From Micromonospora tulbaghiae (GTDB lineage Bacteria; Actinomycetota; Actinomycetes; Mycobacteriales; Micromonosporaceae): a stretch of 64,000 nt of DNA. Each line of letters begins with the position of its first letter. The first letter of the stretch is position 1. Of the stretch, positions 8,134 through 18,224 are shown in pieces. The position numbers were made by a program, and so were the translations under genes. The notes below the pieces were generated by a model. It did not search any database. It was not told the origin of the DNA and saw only the letters and a list, made by a program, of their open reading frames with translations. Where the stretch lies: NCBI RefSeq assembly GCF_900091605.1, contig NZ_FMCQ01000001.1, positions 939,860 to 1,003,859 on the forward strand. The letters run 5' to 3'.

Positions 8134-9434
8134 TGAGCGTCGAGACCCTGGCCCCGGCCGAGAGTGAGACCGCCCGGCCGATGGACCTGCTGCGGTTCGC
8201 CACCGCGGGCAGCGTCGACGACGGCAAGTCGACGCTGATCGGCCGTCTGCTCTACGACACCAAGTCGCTGTTCAGCGACCAGCTCGCCGCCGTCGAGGCG
8301 GTCAGCGCCGCCCGGGGCGACGAGTACACCAACCTGGCGCTGCTCACCGACGGCCTGCGCGCCGAGCGGGAGCAGGGCATCACCATCGACGTGGCGTACC
8401 GCTACTTCGCCACGCCGCGGCGGAAGTTCATCATCGCCGACACCCCGGGGCACACCCAGTACACCCGGAACATGGTCACCGGCGCCTCCACCGCCGACCT
8501 GGCGCTGATCCTGGTGGACGCGCGCAAGGGCCTGGTGGAGCAGTCCCGCCGGCACGCGTTCCTCTGCTCGCTGCTGCGGGTGCCGCACCTGGTCCTGTGT
8601 GTGAACAAGATGGACCTGGTGGACTGGTCGCAGGAGGTCTACGAGCGGATCGCGGACGAGTTCACCGCGTTCGCCGCGAAGCTCGACGTGCCGGACCTGA
8701 CGGTGGTGCCGGTCTCCGCGCTGCAGGGCGACAACATCGTCACCCGCTCGGAGAACATGCCGTGGTATGAGGGTCCGTCGCTGCTGCACCACCTGGAGCG
8801 GGTGCACATCGCCTCGGACCGCAACCTGGTCGACGTGCGGTTCCCGGTGCAGTACGTGATCCGGCCGCAGTCCACCACCGTCACCGACTACCGGGGTTAC
8901 GCGGGTCAGGTGGCCTCGGGCGTGCTCAAGCCGGGCGACGAGGTGATGGTGCTGCCGTCGGGCTTCACCAGCCGGATCGCGGCGGTGGAGACCGCCGACG
9001 GCCCGGTGGACGAGGCGTTCCCGCCGATGTCGGTGACGGTCCGGCTGACCGACGAGCTGGACATCTCCCGCGGCGACATGATCTGCCGGCCGAACAACGC
9101 CCCGATGGCCGTGCAGGACATCGAGGCGATGGTCTGCTGGATGGACGAGACCCGGCCGTTGCAGGTCGGCGGCAGGTACGCGATCAAGCACACGACCCGC
9201 TCGGCGCGGGCGATCGTGCGCGGGCTGCACTACCGGCTGGACATCAACTCGCTGCACCGCGACGAGACGGCCGGTGAGCTGAAGCTCAACGAGATCGGCC
9301 GGGTCCGGCTGCGGACCACGGTTCCGCTGCTCGCCGACGAGTACCGCCGTAACCGCACCACCGGCGGCTTCGTGATCATCGACGAGTCGACGAACCGTAC
9401 CGTCGGCGCCGGCATGATCGTCGAGGCCGGCTGA
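8133..9434 (+). CDS. cysN: Sulfate adenylyltransferase subunit 1 (GTPase)
   Basis: A 433-residue EF-Tu-like GTPase that drives the CysD reaction by GTP hydrolysis. G1 is GSVDDGKSTLIGRLLYD (about 26-42), switch regions include EREQGITIDVAYRYF, G3 is DTPGHTQYTRNM and G4 is NKMDLVD; beta-barrel domains follow (VIRPQS, RGYAGQVASG). Length shows the CysN-only form: no APS kinase (CysC) domain is fused and no cysC is present in the window. The start overlaps the cysD stop. A strong hairpin follows the stop. Confidence 0.97.
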   Translation: MSVETLAPAESETARPMDLLRFATAGSVDDGKSTLIGRLLYDTKSLFSDQLAAVEAVSAARGDEYTNLALLTDGLRAEREQGITIDVAYRYFATPRRKFIIADTPGHTQYTRNMVTGASTADLALILVDARKGLVEQSRRHAFLCSLLRVPHLVLCVNKMDLVDWSQEVYERIADEFTAFAAKLDVPDLTVVPVSALQGDNIVTRSENMPWYEGPSLLHHLERVHIASDRNLVDVRFPVQYVIRPQSTTVTDYRGYAGQVASGVLKPGDEVMVLPSGFTSRIAAVETADGPVDEAFPPMSVTVRLTDELDISRGDMICRPNNAPMAVQDIEAMVCWMDETRPLQVGGRYAIKHTTRSARAIVRGLHYRLDINSLHRDETAGELKLNEIGRVRLRTTVPLLADEYRRNRTTGGFVIIDESTNRTVGAGMIVEAG

Positions 9435-9447
9435 CGCACGTGACGAG

Positions 9448-9476
9448 AAGGCCCCCGGCGCGACGCCGGGGGCCTT
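9448..9476. terminator. Bidirectional terminator between cysN and galK
   Basis: A perfect 13-bp stem AAGGCCCCCGGCG / CGCCGGGGGCCTT with a 3-nt loop lies between the convergent cysN and galK stops. The A-rich and T-rich ends suit termination in both directions. Confidence 0.85.
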
Positions 9477-9482
9477 TCGCGT

Positions 9483-10637
9483 TCAGTCCAGGCGGGTGAC
9501 GCCGCCGGCCGGCAGGACGGTGAGCGTGCCGGGGGCGGTGAAGCCGTCCCGGGCGTACGCGTCGGTGACGGCGGCGGCCACCGCGTCGGCGGCGCCGGCG
9601 TCGACCAGGGCGAGCACACAGCCGCCGAAACCGCCGCCGGTCATCCGCGCGCCGTACGCCCCGGCGGACAGCGCCGCCTCGACCGCGGTGTCGATCTCCG
9701 GCACGGTGATCTCGAAGTCGTCGCGCATGGAGGCGTGCGAGGCGGTCAGCAGTGGACCGGTGTCGCGGACCCGGCCGGCGCGCAGCAATGCGACGGTGTC
9801 GAGGACCCGCTGGTTCTCGGTCACCACGTGCCGCACCCGGCGGCGGGTCTCGTCGTCGTCGAGGCGGGCCAGCGCGCCGTCGAGGTCGGCCACCGTCACG
9901 TCGCGCAGCGCGCTCACCCCGAGCGTCGCGGCGGCCCGCTCACAGCTCTTGCGGCGGGCCGCGTACTCGCCGTCCGCGTGCCGGTGCGGCGCCCGGCTGT
10001 CGATCACCAGCACGGCCAGCCCGGCGCCGTCCAGGTCGAACGGGATCTGCTCGATCTCCTCGGTGCGGCAGTCGAGGAACAGGGCGTGCCCGGCCCGGCC
10101 GCGGATCACCGCGGACTGGTCCATGATCCCGGTGGGCGCGCCGACATAGTCGTTCTCGGCCCGCTGGGCGAGCCGCGGCCACCGCCCGGCGGGCAGGTCG
10201 AGACCGCCGAGGTCGACCAGGGCGGCCAGCACCGCCGACTCGATCGCCGCGGACGAGGAGAGCCCGGAGCCGACCGGCACGTCGGAGGCGACGGCGAGCC
10301 GCGCGCCCGGGACGTCGTGGCCGTCGGCGCGCAGCGCCCACACCACCCCGGCCACGTAGGCGGCCCAGCCGTCGACCCGGCCGGGCTCGTCGGCCTCCGC
10401 CGCGCCGAACTCGACCGGTTCGTCGTCCAGCTCCGACCAGACGGTCCAGCGTCCGTCGGGGGCGGGCGCGGCGGCGACCACGGTACGCAGCGGCAGCGCG
10501 AAGGGCAGCACGAAGCCGTCGTTGTAGTCGGTGTGCTCGCCGATCAGGTTGACCCGCCCGGGAGTCGCCCAGCGGCCCGCCGGCTCGGTGCCGTACCGCT
10601 GCCGGAAGCCGGCCGTGGCGCGGTCGGCGACGTTCAT
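9483..10637 (-). CDS. galK: Galactokinase
   Basis: A 384-residue GHMP kinase that phosphorylates galactose at C1 in the Leloir pathway. The galactokinase signature GRVNLIGEHTDYNDGFVLP is near residue 27, the ATP-binding motif PVGSGLSSSAAIESA near residue 122, the catalytic-base region YVGAPTGIMDQ near residue 166, and the third GHMP motif ARMTGGGFGGC near residue 340. Its ATG overlaps the galE stop in an ATGA (10634-10637), so the two genes form a coupled operon. galT is not in the window. Confidence 0.97.
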   Translation of the reverse strand: MNVADRATAGFRQRYGTEPAGRWATPGRVNLIGEHTDYNDGFVLPFALPLRTVVAAAPAPDGRWTVWSELDDEPVEFGAAEADEPGRVDGWAAYVAGVVWALRADGHDVPGARLAVASDVPVGSGLSSSAAIESAVLAALVDLGGLDLPAGRWPRLAQRAENDYVGAPTGIMDQSAVIRGRAGHALFLDCRTEEIEQIPFDLDGAGLAVLVIDSRAPHRHADGEYAARRKSCERAAATLGVSALRDVTVADLDGALARLDDDETRRRVRHVVTENQRVLDTVALLRAGRVRDTGPLLTASHASMRDDFEITVPEIDTAVEAALSAGAYGARMTGGGFGGCVLALVDAGAADAVAAAVTDAYARDGFTAPGTLTVLPAGGVTRLD

Positions 10638-11620
10638 GAGGGCTGTCCCGCGACGTGCTCGCGGTAGAACGCCCAGGCGTCGCCGACCATGTCGTGCAGG
10701 GTCGGCTTGGCCGGCGTCCAGCCCAGCTCGTCGCGGGCCAGCGCGGACGACGCGACCAGCTCGGCCGGGTCGCCCTCGCGGCGGGCGGCCACCTCGACCG
10801 GCACCGGGTGCCCGGTGACCTCGCGGACCACGTCGACCACCTGCCGGTTGGTGAAGCCGTTGCCGTTGCCCAGGTTGTAGATCCGGTGCCGGCCCGGGGT
10901 GGCCGCGTCCAGCGCGAGCAGGTGGGCGCGGGCCAGGTCCTCGACGTGGATGTAGTCGCGTACGCAGGTGCCGTCGACAGTGGGGTAGTCGTCGCCGAAG
11001 AGCTGGAGCTTCTCCCGCCGCCCGGCGGCCACGTCGAGCGCGATCGGGATGAGGTGGGTCTCCGGGTCGTGCCGCTCGCCGATGGCCAGCCCGTCGCGCA
11101 GGTACGCCCCGGCGACGTTGAAGTAGCGCAGCGAGACGGCGGCCAGGTCGTGCGCGATCGCCTCGGAGGTGAGCGCCATGTCGACGGCCAGCTTGGTGGC
11201 GCCGTAGGTGCTGGTGGGGGCCTTGACGGCGGTCTCCGGGATGGGCAGCTCGGTGGGGTTGCCGTAGACGGCGGCGGTGGAGGAGAAGACCATCCGGGGC
11301 ACCCGGGCGGCGCGGACCGCGTCGATGAGCGCGATGGAGCCGACCGTGTTGGTGTGCCAGTACAGCTCGGGGCGGGTCATCGACTCGCCGGCGGCGATCA
11401 GGGCGGCGAAGTGCAGCACGCCGTCGAAGCCGGCGTCGGGGGTGAGCACCCGGGCGGCCTCGTGCACCGGCAGCTCGACGTGGGTGGCCTCGGGGGCGAG
11501 GGCTTCCCGGTGACCGGTGCGCAGGTCGTCCAGCACGGTCACCTGGTGGCCGTGGTCGAGCAGCATCCGGGTCACCACGCTGCCGATGTAGCCGGCGCCG
11601 CCGGTGACGAGCAGTTTCAC
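10634..11620 (-). CDS. galE: UDP-glucose 4-epimerase
   Basis: A 328-residue extended short-chain dehydrogenase that interconverts UDP-galactose and UDP-glucose. The N-terminal NAD motif is TGGAGYIGSVV (6-16), followed by FAALIAAGES, the catalytic Ser region SSTAAVYG, the catalytic YGATK, and RYFNVAGA. CVRDYIHVEDLA near residue 212 is a GalE hallmark. Start GTG 11620 has a strong AGGAGG (complement of 11627-11632). First gene of galE-galK; the CBS-domain gene at 11798 diverges from it. Confidence 0.96.
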   Translation of the reverse strand: MKLLVTGGAGYIGSVVTRMLLDHGHQVTVLDDLRTGHREALAPEATHVELPVHEAARVLTPDAGFDGVLHFAALIAAGESMTRPELYWHTNTVGSIALIDAVRAARVPRMVFSSTAAVYGNPTELPIPETAVKAPTSTYGATKLAVDMALTSEAIAHDLAAVSLRYFNVAGAYLRDGLAIGERHDPETHLIPIALDVAAGRREKLQLFGDDYPTVDGTCVRDYIHVEDLARAHLLALDAATPGRHRIYNLGNGNGFTNRQVVDVVREVTGHPVPVEVAARREGDPAELVASSALARDELGWTPAKPTLHDMVGDAWAFYREHVAGQPS

Positions 11621-11741
11621 GTCGGTCCTCCTGCCTGGGCCGCGTCCCGCGGCGGCCGTCCCGTGATCACCCTACGGCCGGGGGCGGTGTTGCGGCTGTC
11701 GAGTTGAATCCGCCTCTATTCCATCATAATCCTTCACGATT

Positions 11742-11756
11742 GAACAGATCCGAACA
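11742..11756. promoter_or_regulatory. Direct repeat GAACA in the galE / CBS-protein divergent region
   Basis: The divergent spacer 11621-11797 has an unusually AT-rich stretch (11706-11760) with GAACA at 11742-11746 and again at 11752-11756, exactly one helical turn apart. Its position between divergent promoters suggests an operator, perhaps for a sugar regulator. The binding protein is unknown. Confidence 0.3.
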
Positions 11757-11797
11757 TTGGACCGGGCGTGCGGTGGCCGCTGTCTACCATCCTTCTC

Positions 11798-12814
11798 ATG
11801 CGGGAGGGTGGTGGTCCCGGGCCCCGGCGGAAACCGTCGGGGCGGCCCCGACGCGAACCCGGCCCGCTGGCCCGCACCGTGGCCCGTCTCGTGGTGCGCG
11901 GCGCCGACGGCGCCACCCGCCTGGTCACCGCCCTGCTCGGGGCCAGCCCCACCGCCGGCCGGGAACGGATCAGCGAGGCCGAGCTGCGTGACCTGGTCGC
12001 GGCGAACACGCTGCTCGACCCGGACGAACGGCGGATCATCGACGAGGTGCTGGTCGCCGGCGCCCGGCTCGTCCGCGAGGTGATGGTGCCCCGCACCGAG
12101 GTGGTCTTCCTCAGCGCGGCGCTCCCGCTGGCGCAGGCCCAGCGGCTGGTCCGGGCCGACCCGCACACCCGCTACCCGGTGGTCGACGGCACCCACGACG
12201 ACGTGGTCGGCCTCGTGCACCTGCGGGACGTGCTGCTGCGCCCGGAGGCGGACCGGCCGCTGCTGGTCGGCGACCTGATCCGGGAGGTGAAGCGCCTGCC
12301 GGACAGCAAGCGCGTGCTGGCGGCCCTCACCGAGATGCGCCGGGAGGGCCACCACCTGGCCGTCGTCGTCGACGAGTACGGCGGCACCGCCGGCATCGTC
12401 ACCTGCGAGGATCTGGTCGAGGAACTGGTCGGGGAGATCCGGGACGACGAGCACGGCCCGCCCGAACCGGAACCCGCCGGCCTGCCCGCCGTCGTCGACG
12501 GCCGGCTCAACCTGACCGACTTCGCCGAGCGCACCGGGGTGCCGCTGCCCGCCGGGCCGTACGAGACGGTAGGCGGGTTCGTGATGGCCGCCCTGGGCCG
12601 GTTGCCGGTGGCCGGGGACGAGGTGCCGGTTGCTGCCGACCCGGCCACCGGATCGGTTCCCGCCGATCCGGCCGGCTGGTTGCTGCGGGTGCTCACACTC
12701 GACGGCCGGCGGGTGTCCCGCCTGGCGGTCTCCGCCGCACGGCTGCCCGAGCCCCGGCGTGAGGTGAACGGTCCGCTTCCGCCCGTACCCGCCCGATCCA
12801 CCGGCCCGTCATGA
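11798..12814 (+). CDS. CBS-domain protein of the HlyC/CorC type, without the DUF21 membrane domain
   Basis: 338 residues. Two CBS domains (about 85-205, including VREVMVPRTEVVFLSAALPL, TRYPVVDGTHDDVVG and VVVDEYGGTAGIVTCEDLVE) are followed by a CorC-type C-terminal domain (YETVGGFVMAALGRLP). The N-terminus (ISEAELRDLVAANTLLDPDE) matches the linker that follows the membrane domain in full-length relatives; no transmembrane helix is present, as in E. coli CorC. ATG 11798 lies 7 nt after TACCAT (11785-11790) and may be leaderless; an in-frame GTG at 11768 is the alternative. Proposed role: metal or magnesium efflux accessory, uncertain. Confidence 0.8.
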   Translation: MREGGGPGPRRKPSGRPRREPGPLARTVARLVVRGADGATRLVTALLGASPTAGRERISEAELRDLVAANTLLDPDERRIIDEVLVAGARLVREVMVPRTEVVFLSAALPLAQAQRLVRADPHTRYPVVDGTHDDVVGLVHLRDVLLRPEADRPLLVGDLIREVKRLPDSKRVLAALTEMRREGHHLAVVVDEYGGTAGIVTCEDLVEELVGEIRDDEHGPPEPEPAGLPAVVDGRLNLTDFAERTGVPLPAGPYETVGGFVMAALGRLPVAGDEVPVAADPATGSVPADPAGWLLRVLTLDGRRVSRLAVSAARLPEPRREVNGPLPPVPARSTGPS

Positions 12815-13873
<1,059 letters not shown>

Positions 13874-13895
13874 CGGCCCGGACGGGCGGGAACGG

Positions 13896-14483
13896 GTGAC
13901 GCAGCCGGTGGCCGGAGGGGTGGCGCGCGACGTGGCGGGCAGTGACACGGCGCCGGGCGGCGCGGACACGATCCAGATCGGGATCGCGGTCGACGTCCCC
14001 GAGCCCTGGGGCGGGATGCTCACCCGCCGCCGGGTCGAGGCCGGCGACCCGCTCGCCGTCCCCGCACACGTCACCCTCCTCGGGCCCACCGAGATCCCGG
14101 TACGCGCGCTGCCCGCCGTCGAGGACCACCTGGGCCGGGTCGCCGCCACGCACCTGCCGTTCACGCTGCACCTGCGTGGCACCGGCACGTTCCGTCCGGT
14201 CACCCAGGTGGTCTTCGTGGCGGTGGCGGCCGGGATCAGCGAGTGCGAACTGCTGGCCGCCGCGATCAACTCGGCTCCCGAGCTGCGCCGCGAGCTGCGC
14301 TTCCCGTACCACCCGCACGTCACGGTGGCGCAGGACGTGCCGCCCGAGGTGCTCGACAAGGCGTACGAGGATCTGGCCGACTTCTCCGCGTTGTTCCAGG
14401 TGGACGCGTTCACGCTGTTCTCGCACAGCGGGGCGACCCGGTGGCAGCCCCGCCGCGACTTCCGGCTCGGCGGCCGGAGCTGA
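13896..14483 (+). CDS. 2'-5' RNA ligase / 2H phosphoesterase family protein
   Basis: About 195 residues. Two H-x-T/S motifs define the 2H superfamily active site: PAHVTLLGPTE near residue 55 and PYHPHVTVAQDV near residue 130. The family includes the RNA ligase ThpR and cyclic phosphodiesterases; the true substrate is unknown. GTG 13896 follows the trpS stop by 22 bp, so the two are probably co-transcribed. The N-terminal 25 residues are low-complexity. Confidence 0.82.
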   Translation: MTQPVAGGVARDVAGSDTAPGGADTIQIGIAVDVPEPWGGMLTRRRVEAGDPLAVPAHVTLLGPTEIPVRALPAVEDHLGRVAATHLPFTLHLRGTGTFRPVTQVVFVAVAAGISECELLAAAINSAPELRRELRFPYHPHVTVAQDVPPEVLDKAYEDLADFSALFQVDAFTLFSHSGATRWQPRRDFRLGGRS

Positions 14484-14539
14484 ACATCCGACCGGCCGGG
14501 GCCCCTCCGCCACGGGCGGAGATCGGCGAGGATGACGGG

Positions 14540-15481
14540 GTGAACGTCTTCGGCCGGATCGAGGCGGCGGCGGGGCGCCGCATCGACGCGGCCCGGAGCC
14601 GCTCGTCGGTCTTCGACCACGTCTGGCGGGCCGGGACGCTCTACGCCGACCTGCTCGCCGGGCGGCTCGCCGCCGCCATCGCGTACTACGGCTTCTTCGC
14701 CGTGTTCGCGCTCGCGCTCGTCGCGTACTGGATCTTCGGCGCGGTGCTCCGGGACAACGAGGAGGTCAGCCGCGGCGCGGCCCACTTCCTGGAGGAGAAC
14801 CTGCCCTTCCTCGACCCGGCGCAGATCGCCGAGAGCAGCGGCACCGTCGGCGTGGTCGGCCTGGTCATCCTGGTCTTCACCGGCATCGGCTGGGTGGAGG
14901 CGATCCGCTCCTCGCAGCGGCTGATGTACGGCTTCAACCAGCAGCCCGGCAACCTGGTGGTGCGGCGCCTGGTGGACCTGGGCGTGCTGGTCGCGGTCTT
15001 CGTGCTGCTGTTCGTCTCGGTGGCCGCCGTGGACGCGCTGGAGTCGCTGCTGCGCTTCCTGCTGCGCAGCACCGGCTCGGTGGGCCTGACCACCGTCAGC
15101 GCGGTGCTGAGCGTGCTCGTCAACGCCGTGCTCGCCGCCGCGCTGCTGCTCGCAGTGCCCCGGCTGCGGATGAGCCGGCGCCGGCTGCGCCCGGCGGTGC
15201 TGACCATCGCCGTCGGGATCACCCTGCTCAACACCGTGGGGCGCTACTACGTGGTACGCACCGAGCGGAACCCCGCGTACACCGTGGTCGCCACCGCCGT
15301 GGGCCTGCTGCTCTACCTCTACCTGCTCAACCAGCTGGTGCTCTTCGGCGCCGCGCTGGCCGCCACCAGCCGGTACGGCCGGGTGGTGGACCTGGCCGAG
15401 GGCGGCGCCCGGGAGGTGGACGTGGAGGCGGACGTGCTCGACGAGGAGACCGAACCGGGCACACCGGGGGGAGCGGGATGA
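14540..15481 (+). CDS. YihY/virulence factor BrkB family membrane protein
   Basis: A 313-residue inner-membrane protein with about six hydrophobic segments. The family pattern is clear: LLAGRLAAAIAYYGFFAVFAL at the first helix, FLEENLPFLDP, VILVFTGIGWVEAIRSS, then LYLYLLNQLVLFGAALAATS near the C-terminus, ending in an acidic cytoplasmic tail. The family was once misnamed RNase BN; its true function is unknown. GTG 14540 is preceded by GAGGATGACGGG. The stop overlaps the next gene's ATG by 4 bp (15478-15481). Confidence 0.88.
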   Translation: MNVFGRIEAAAGRRIDAARSRSSVFDHVWRAGTLYADLLAGRLAAAIAYYGFFAVFALALVAYWIFGAVLRDNEEVSRGAAHFLEENLPFLDPAQIAESSGTVGVVGLVILVFTGIGWVEAIRSSQRLMYGFNQQPGNLVVRRLVDLGVLVAVFVLLFVSVAAVDALESLLRFLLRSTGSVGLTTVSAVLSVLVNAVLAAALLLAVPRLRMSRRRLRPAVLTIAVGITLLNTVGRYYVVRTERNPAYTVVATAVGLLLYLYLLNQLVLFGAALAATSRYGRVVDLAEGGAREVDVEADVLDEETEPGTPGGAG

Positions 15482-15852
15482 GCGCGCGCATCCGGATCGA
15501 CGCCGAGTCGGCGGTGCCGCCGTACGAGCAGGTGCGGGCGCAGTTCGCCGCGCGCATCGGCGACGGGCGGCTGCCGGTGGGCACCCGGCTGCCGGCGGTG
15601 CGGCAGCTCGCCGCCGACCTGGGCCTGGCGGTGAACACCGTGGCGCGGGCGTACCGGGAGCTGGAGGGCGCCGGGCTGGTGGAGACGCGCGGCCGGCACG
15701 GCACCGTGGTCGCCCCCGGCCGGGACGACGCCACCGACCGGCTGCACCGGGCCGCCGCCGAGTACGCCGCCGAGGCGCGTCGCCTGGGCGTCGCGCCGGA
15801 GCGGGCGGTCGCCCTGGTCCGTGCGGCGCTGGACGCCGGTACGCGTGGCTGA
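15478..15852 (+). CDS. GntR family transcriptional regulator, YtrA-type
   Basis: A 124-residue protein made almost entirely of the GntR winged helix-turn-helix (VPPYEQVRAQFAARIGDGRL, then LPAVRQLAADLGLAVNTVAR, then AYRELEGAGLVETRGRHGT), with a short C-terminal helix region as in YtrA-type regulators. Such regulators usually control neighbouring ABC transporter genes; here the partner is the coupled YihY gene, and no ABC gene is adjacent. Translational coupling by ATGA suggests it regulates its own operon. Confidence 0.88.
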   Translation: MSARIRIDAESAVPPYEQVRAQFAARIGDGRLPVGTRLPAVRQLAADLGLAVNTVARAYRELEGAGLVETRGRHGTVVAPGRDDATDRLHRAAAEYAAEARRLGVAPERAVALVRAALDAGTRG

Positions 15853-15880
15853 GTGCGGTCCCCGAAGCGGGGAGAGTCCG

Positions 15881-16369
15881 ATGTTTGCGCTCCCCGAGCC
15901 GACGCGCGACGACCATGATGGGCCGGTGGGCGCACTCGTGACACTGGACCTGCCGGACGACTCCCCGATCCGGGGCCTGCCGTGGATCATCACGTTCGGC
16001 CCGCTCGGCGCCGAGGACGACTGGGAGCCGGTGGTCTGCGGCCCGTACGAGCGACCGCACGCGCTGGCGCTGGCCGAGGCGGTGGTGGCAGACGAGCAGC
16101 TGATGGCGGTGGTGGAGCCGCTGCTGCCGGCGCTCACGCCGGAGGAGATCCGCGGCGAGATCGCGGCCGCGCAGATCGCCGCCGAGGACGAGGCGGCCCA
16201 GGTCGACCAGGCGGATCTCTACGGCGACTTCGAGGACGTCATCGACGAGGAGCTGGAACTGGCCGCCGAGCGCGAGCCGGAGCCCGAGCCGGCGAAGGCG
16301 CCCGACCGGGAGGAGATCCGGGCCGGATTCGCCCGGATCGCCGCGCTGCTCACCGCCAAGGGCGGCTGA
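15881..16369 (+). CDS. Conserved acidic hypothetical protein
   Basis: 162 residues from ATG 15881, preceded by GGGGAGAG (15869-15876). The N-terminal half has a defined pattern (GLPWIITFGPLGAEDDWEPV, CGPYERPHALALAEAVV) and reads as a compact alpha/beta fold; the C-terminal half is Ala/Glu-rich and helical (PEEIRGEIAAAQIAAEDEAA) and ends RAGFARIAALLTAKGG. There is no signal peptide, membrane segment or catalytic motif. It is the last gene of the run that starts at the CBS-domain gene, followed by a terminator. Function unknown. Confidence 0.75.
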   Translation: MFALPEPTRDDHDGPVGALVTLDLPDDSPIRGLPWIITFGPLGAEDDWEPVVCGPYERPHALALAEAVVADEQLMAVVEPLLPALTPEEIRGEIAAAQIAAEDEAAQVDQADLYGDFEDVIDEELELAAEREPEPEPAKAPDREEIRAGFARIAALLTAKGG

Positions 16370-16393
16370 GAACGCTCGGTCCCGATGGACGCC

Positions 16394-16423
16394 GGCCCCC
16401 CGGGAGCGCACTCCCGAGGGGCC
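16394..16423. terminator. Terminator between convergent genes
   Basis: A 13-bp stem with one mismatch (GGCCCCCCGGGAG with CTCCCGAGGGGCC) and a 4-nt loop lies between the hypothetical gene at 15.9 kb and the convergent alpha-glucosidase gene. Confidence 0.7.
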
Positions 16424-16519
16424 GGGACCACCTCACCCCCCACCACAAGGGGTCGGCAGCCCAGCCGCCCGTCGGCGCGGGGCACAACGGACGGCCAGGT
16501 CGTTGGCGGGTTACCCGGC

Positions 16520-18154
16520 TCAGCGCCGTTCGAACCACGCAGCCGCGTCCACCGGCAGGACGTACCCGTCGCCCCGCTCGGTGAGGTCGGCGCTGGCGAC
16601 GAGCGGGCGGCCGTGGCCGCTCACCGTCACGTCGGCGCCGCTGATGTTCACCACGCAGGTCACCTCGGCGTCCCCGGCGGCGCGGCGGAACGCCAGGACA
16701 CCGGGCTCGGTCTCCAGCCAGGTGATGCCGTCCAGGCCGGCCAGCGCCGGGTGCTCGTGCCGGATGCGCAGCGCGGTCCGGTACAGCTCCAGCGTCGAGC
16801 CGGGCAGCCCGGTCTGGGCGGCCACCGACAGCGACCGCCAGGTCGCCGGCGCCGGCAGCCAGCTCAGTTCGCTGCCGTCCGGCCCGAAGCCGTACGGGGG
16901 CAGCTCGCCGCCCCACGGGATCGGCACGCGGCAGCCGTCCCGGCTCTCCCCGGTACGCCGGAACGCCGGATCCTGGCGCAGCTCGTCGGGGAGGTCCAGC
17001 ACCTCCGGCAGGCCCAGTTCCTCGCCCTGGTAGACGTACGCGCAGCCGGGCAGCGCGAACATCAGCAGCGCGGCGGCGCGGGCGCGGCGCAGGCCGACCT
17101 CGCCGTCGCCGTACCGGGTGACGTGCCGCTGCCGGTCGTGGTTGGAGAGCACCCAGGTGGTCGGCGCGCCCACGATCGTGGACTCGGCCAGCGCCGTGTC
17201 GATCACCTTGCGGAACGAGTCGGCCGACCAGGTGGCGTCGAGGAAGTCGAAGCTGAACGCCTGGTGCAGTTCGTCCGGGCCGATGTAGCGGGCCAGCCGC
17301 TGCGGCGTCTCGGCCCACGCCTCGGCGACCGCCATCCGGCCGCCCGGGTAGCTGTCCAGGATCGGCCGCCAGGCGCGGTAGATGTCGTGCACCTCGTCCT
17401 GGTCGAAGTACGGCAGCCGGCCCTTGCCCAGCAGCTCGGACTGGCGCTGGCCGGTGGTCATCGAGTTGAAGCCGACGTCCGGCAGGCCCTCCGCCTTGAT
17501 CATCCCGTGCGCCACATCGATCCGGAAGCCGTCCACGCCCCGGTCCAGCCAGAAGCGCAGCACGTCCTCGAACTCGGCCCGCACCTCCGGATGGCGCCAG
17601 TTCAGGTCGGGCTGGGCCGGGTCGAACAGGTGCAGGTACCACTGGCCGTCGACCACGCGCGTCCACGCCGGGCCGCCGAAGATGCTCTCCCAGTCGTTCG
17701 GCGGCAGCTCACCCTGCTCGCCCTTGCCGTCGGCGAACAGGTAGCGCTCGCGCTCCGGTGAGCCCGGTCCGGCGGCGAGCGCGGCGGCGAACCACGGGTG
17801 CGCGCTGGAGGTGTGGTTCGGCACCATGTCCACGATGATCCGCAGGCCGAGCGCGTGCGCGTCGGTGATCATCTCGTCGAAGTCGGTCAGGTTGCCGAAC
17901 AGCGGGTCGACGTCGCGGTAGTCGGCCACGTCGTAGCCGGCGTCGACCTGCGGCGAGGTGTAGAACGGCGTCAGCCAGAGCGCGTCCACGCCGAGGTCGC
18001 GCAGGTACGGCAGACGCTGCCGGATGCCCTGGAGGTCACCCACACCGTCGGAGTTCGCGTCGGCGAAGCTGCGGACGTACACCTGGTAGACGACAGCGGA
18101 CCGCCACCAGTCGTCGTCGGCGGTGCGTGGGGTGGTGCTGGGGGCGGAGGTCAT
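16520..18154 (-). CDS. Alpha-glucosidase, glycoside hydrolase family 13
   Basis: About 544 residues with the four GH13 regions: DMVPNHTSSAHPWF (I), GVDGFRIDVAHGM with the Asp nucleophile (II), MAVAEAW with the acid/base Glu (III) and WVLSNHDRQR (IV). The N-terminus WWRSAVVYQVYVRSFADANS and FYTSPQVDAGYDVADY fit the oligo-1,6-glucosidase/alpha-glucosidase subgroup. No signal peptide is seen, so it probably hydrolyses imported maltose or isomaltose in the cytoplasm. ATG 18154 gives the family N-terminus; the frame stays open to 18241 but that part is not conserved. It lies next to the LacI-malEFG block and has operator-like repeats upstream. Confidence 0.92.
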   Translation of the reverse strand: MTSAPSTTPRTADDDWWRSAVVYQVYVRSFADANSDGVGDLQGIRQRLPYLRDLGVDALWLTPFYTSPQVDAGYDVADYRDVDPLFGNLTDFDEMITDAHALGLRIIVDMVPNHTSSAHPWFAAALAAGPGSPERERYLFADGKGEQGELPPNDWESIFGGPAWTRVVDGQWYLHLFDPAQPDLNWRHPEVRAEFEDVLRFWLDRGVDGFRIDVAHGMIKAEGLPDVGFNSMTTGQRQSELLGKGRLPYFDQDEVHDIYRAWRPILDSYPGGRMAVAEAWAETPQRLARYIGPDELHQAFSFDFLDATWSADSFRKVIDTALAESTIVGAPTTWVLSNHDRQRHVTRYGDGEVGLRRARAAALLMFALPGCAYVYQGEELGLPEVLDLPDELRQDPAFRRTGESRDGCRVPIPWGGELPPYGFGPDGSELSWLPAPATWRSLSVAAQTGLPGSTLELYRTALRIRHEHPALAGLDGITWLETEPGVLAFRRAAGDAEVTCVVNISGADVTVSGHGRPLVASADLTERGDGYVLPVDAAAWFERR

Positions 18155-18224
18155 CGCTGTCGATCCCGTTCTGTGGCGGCTTCTGGTGCGGCGCAGGGTG
18201 TCTGAGCAGAATGCCGCCATTGCA

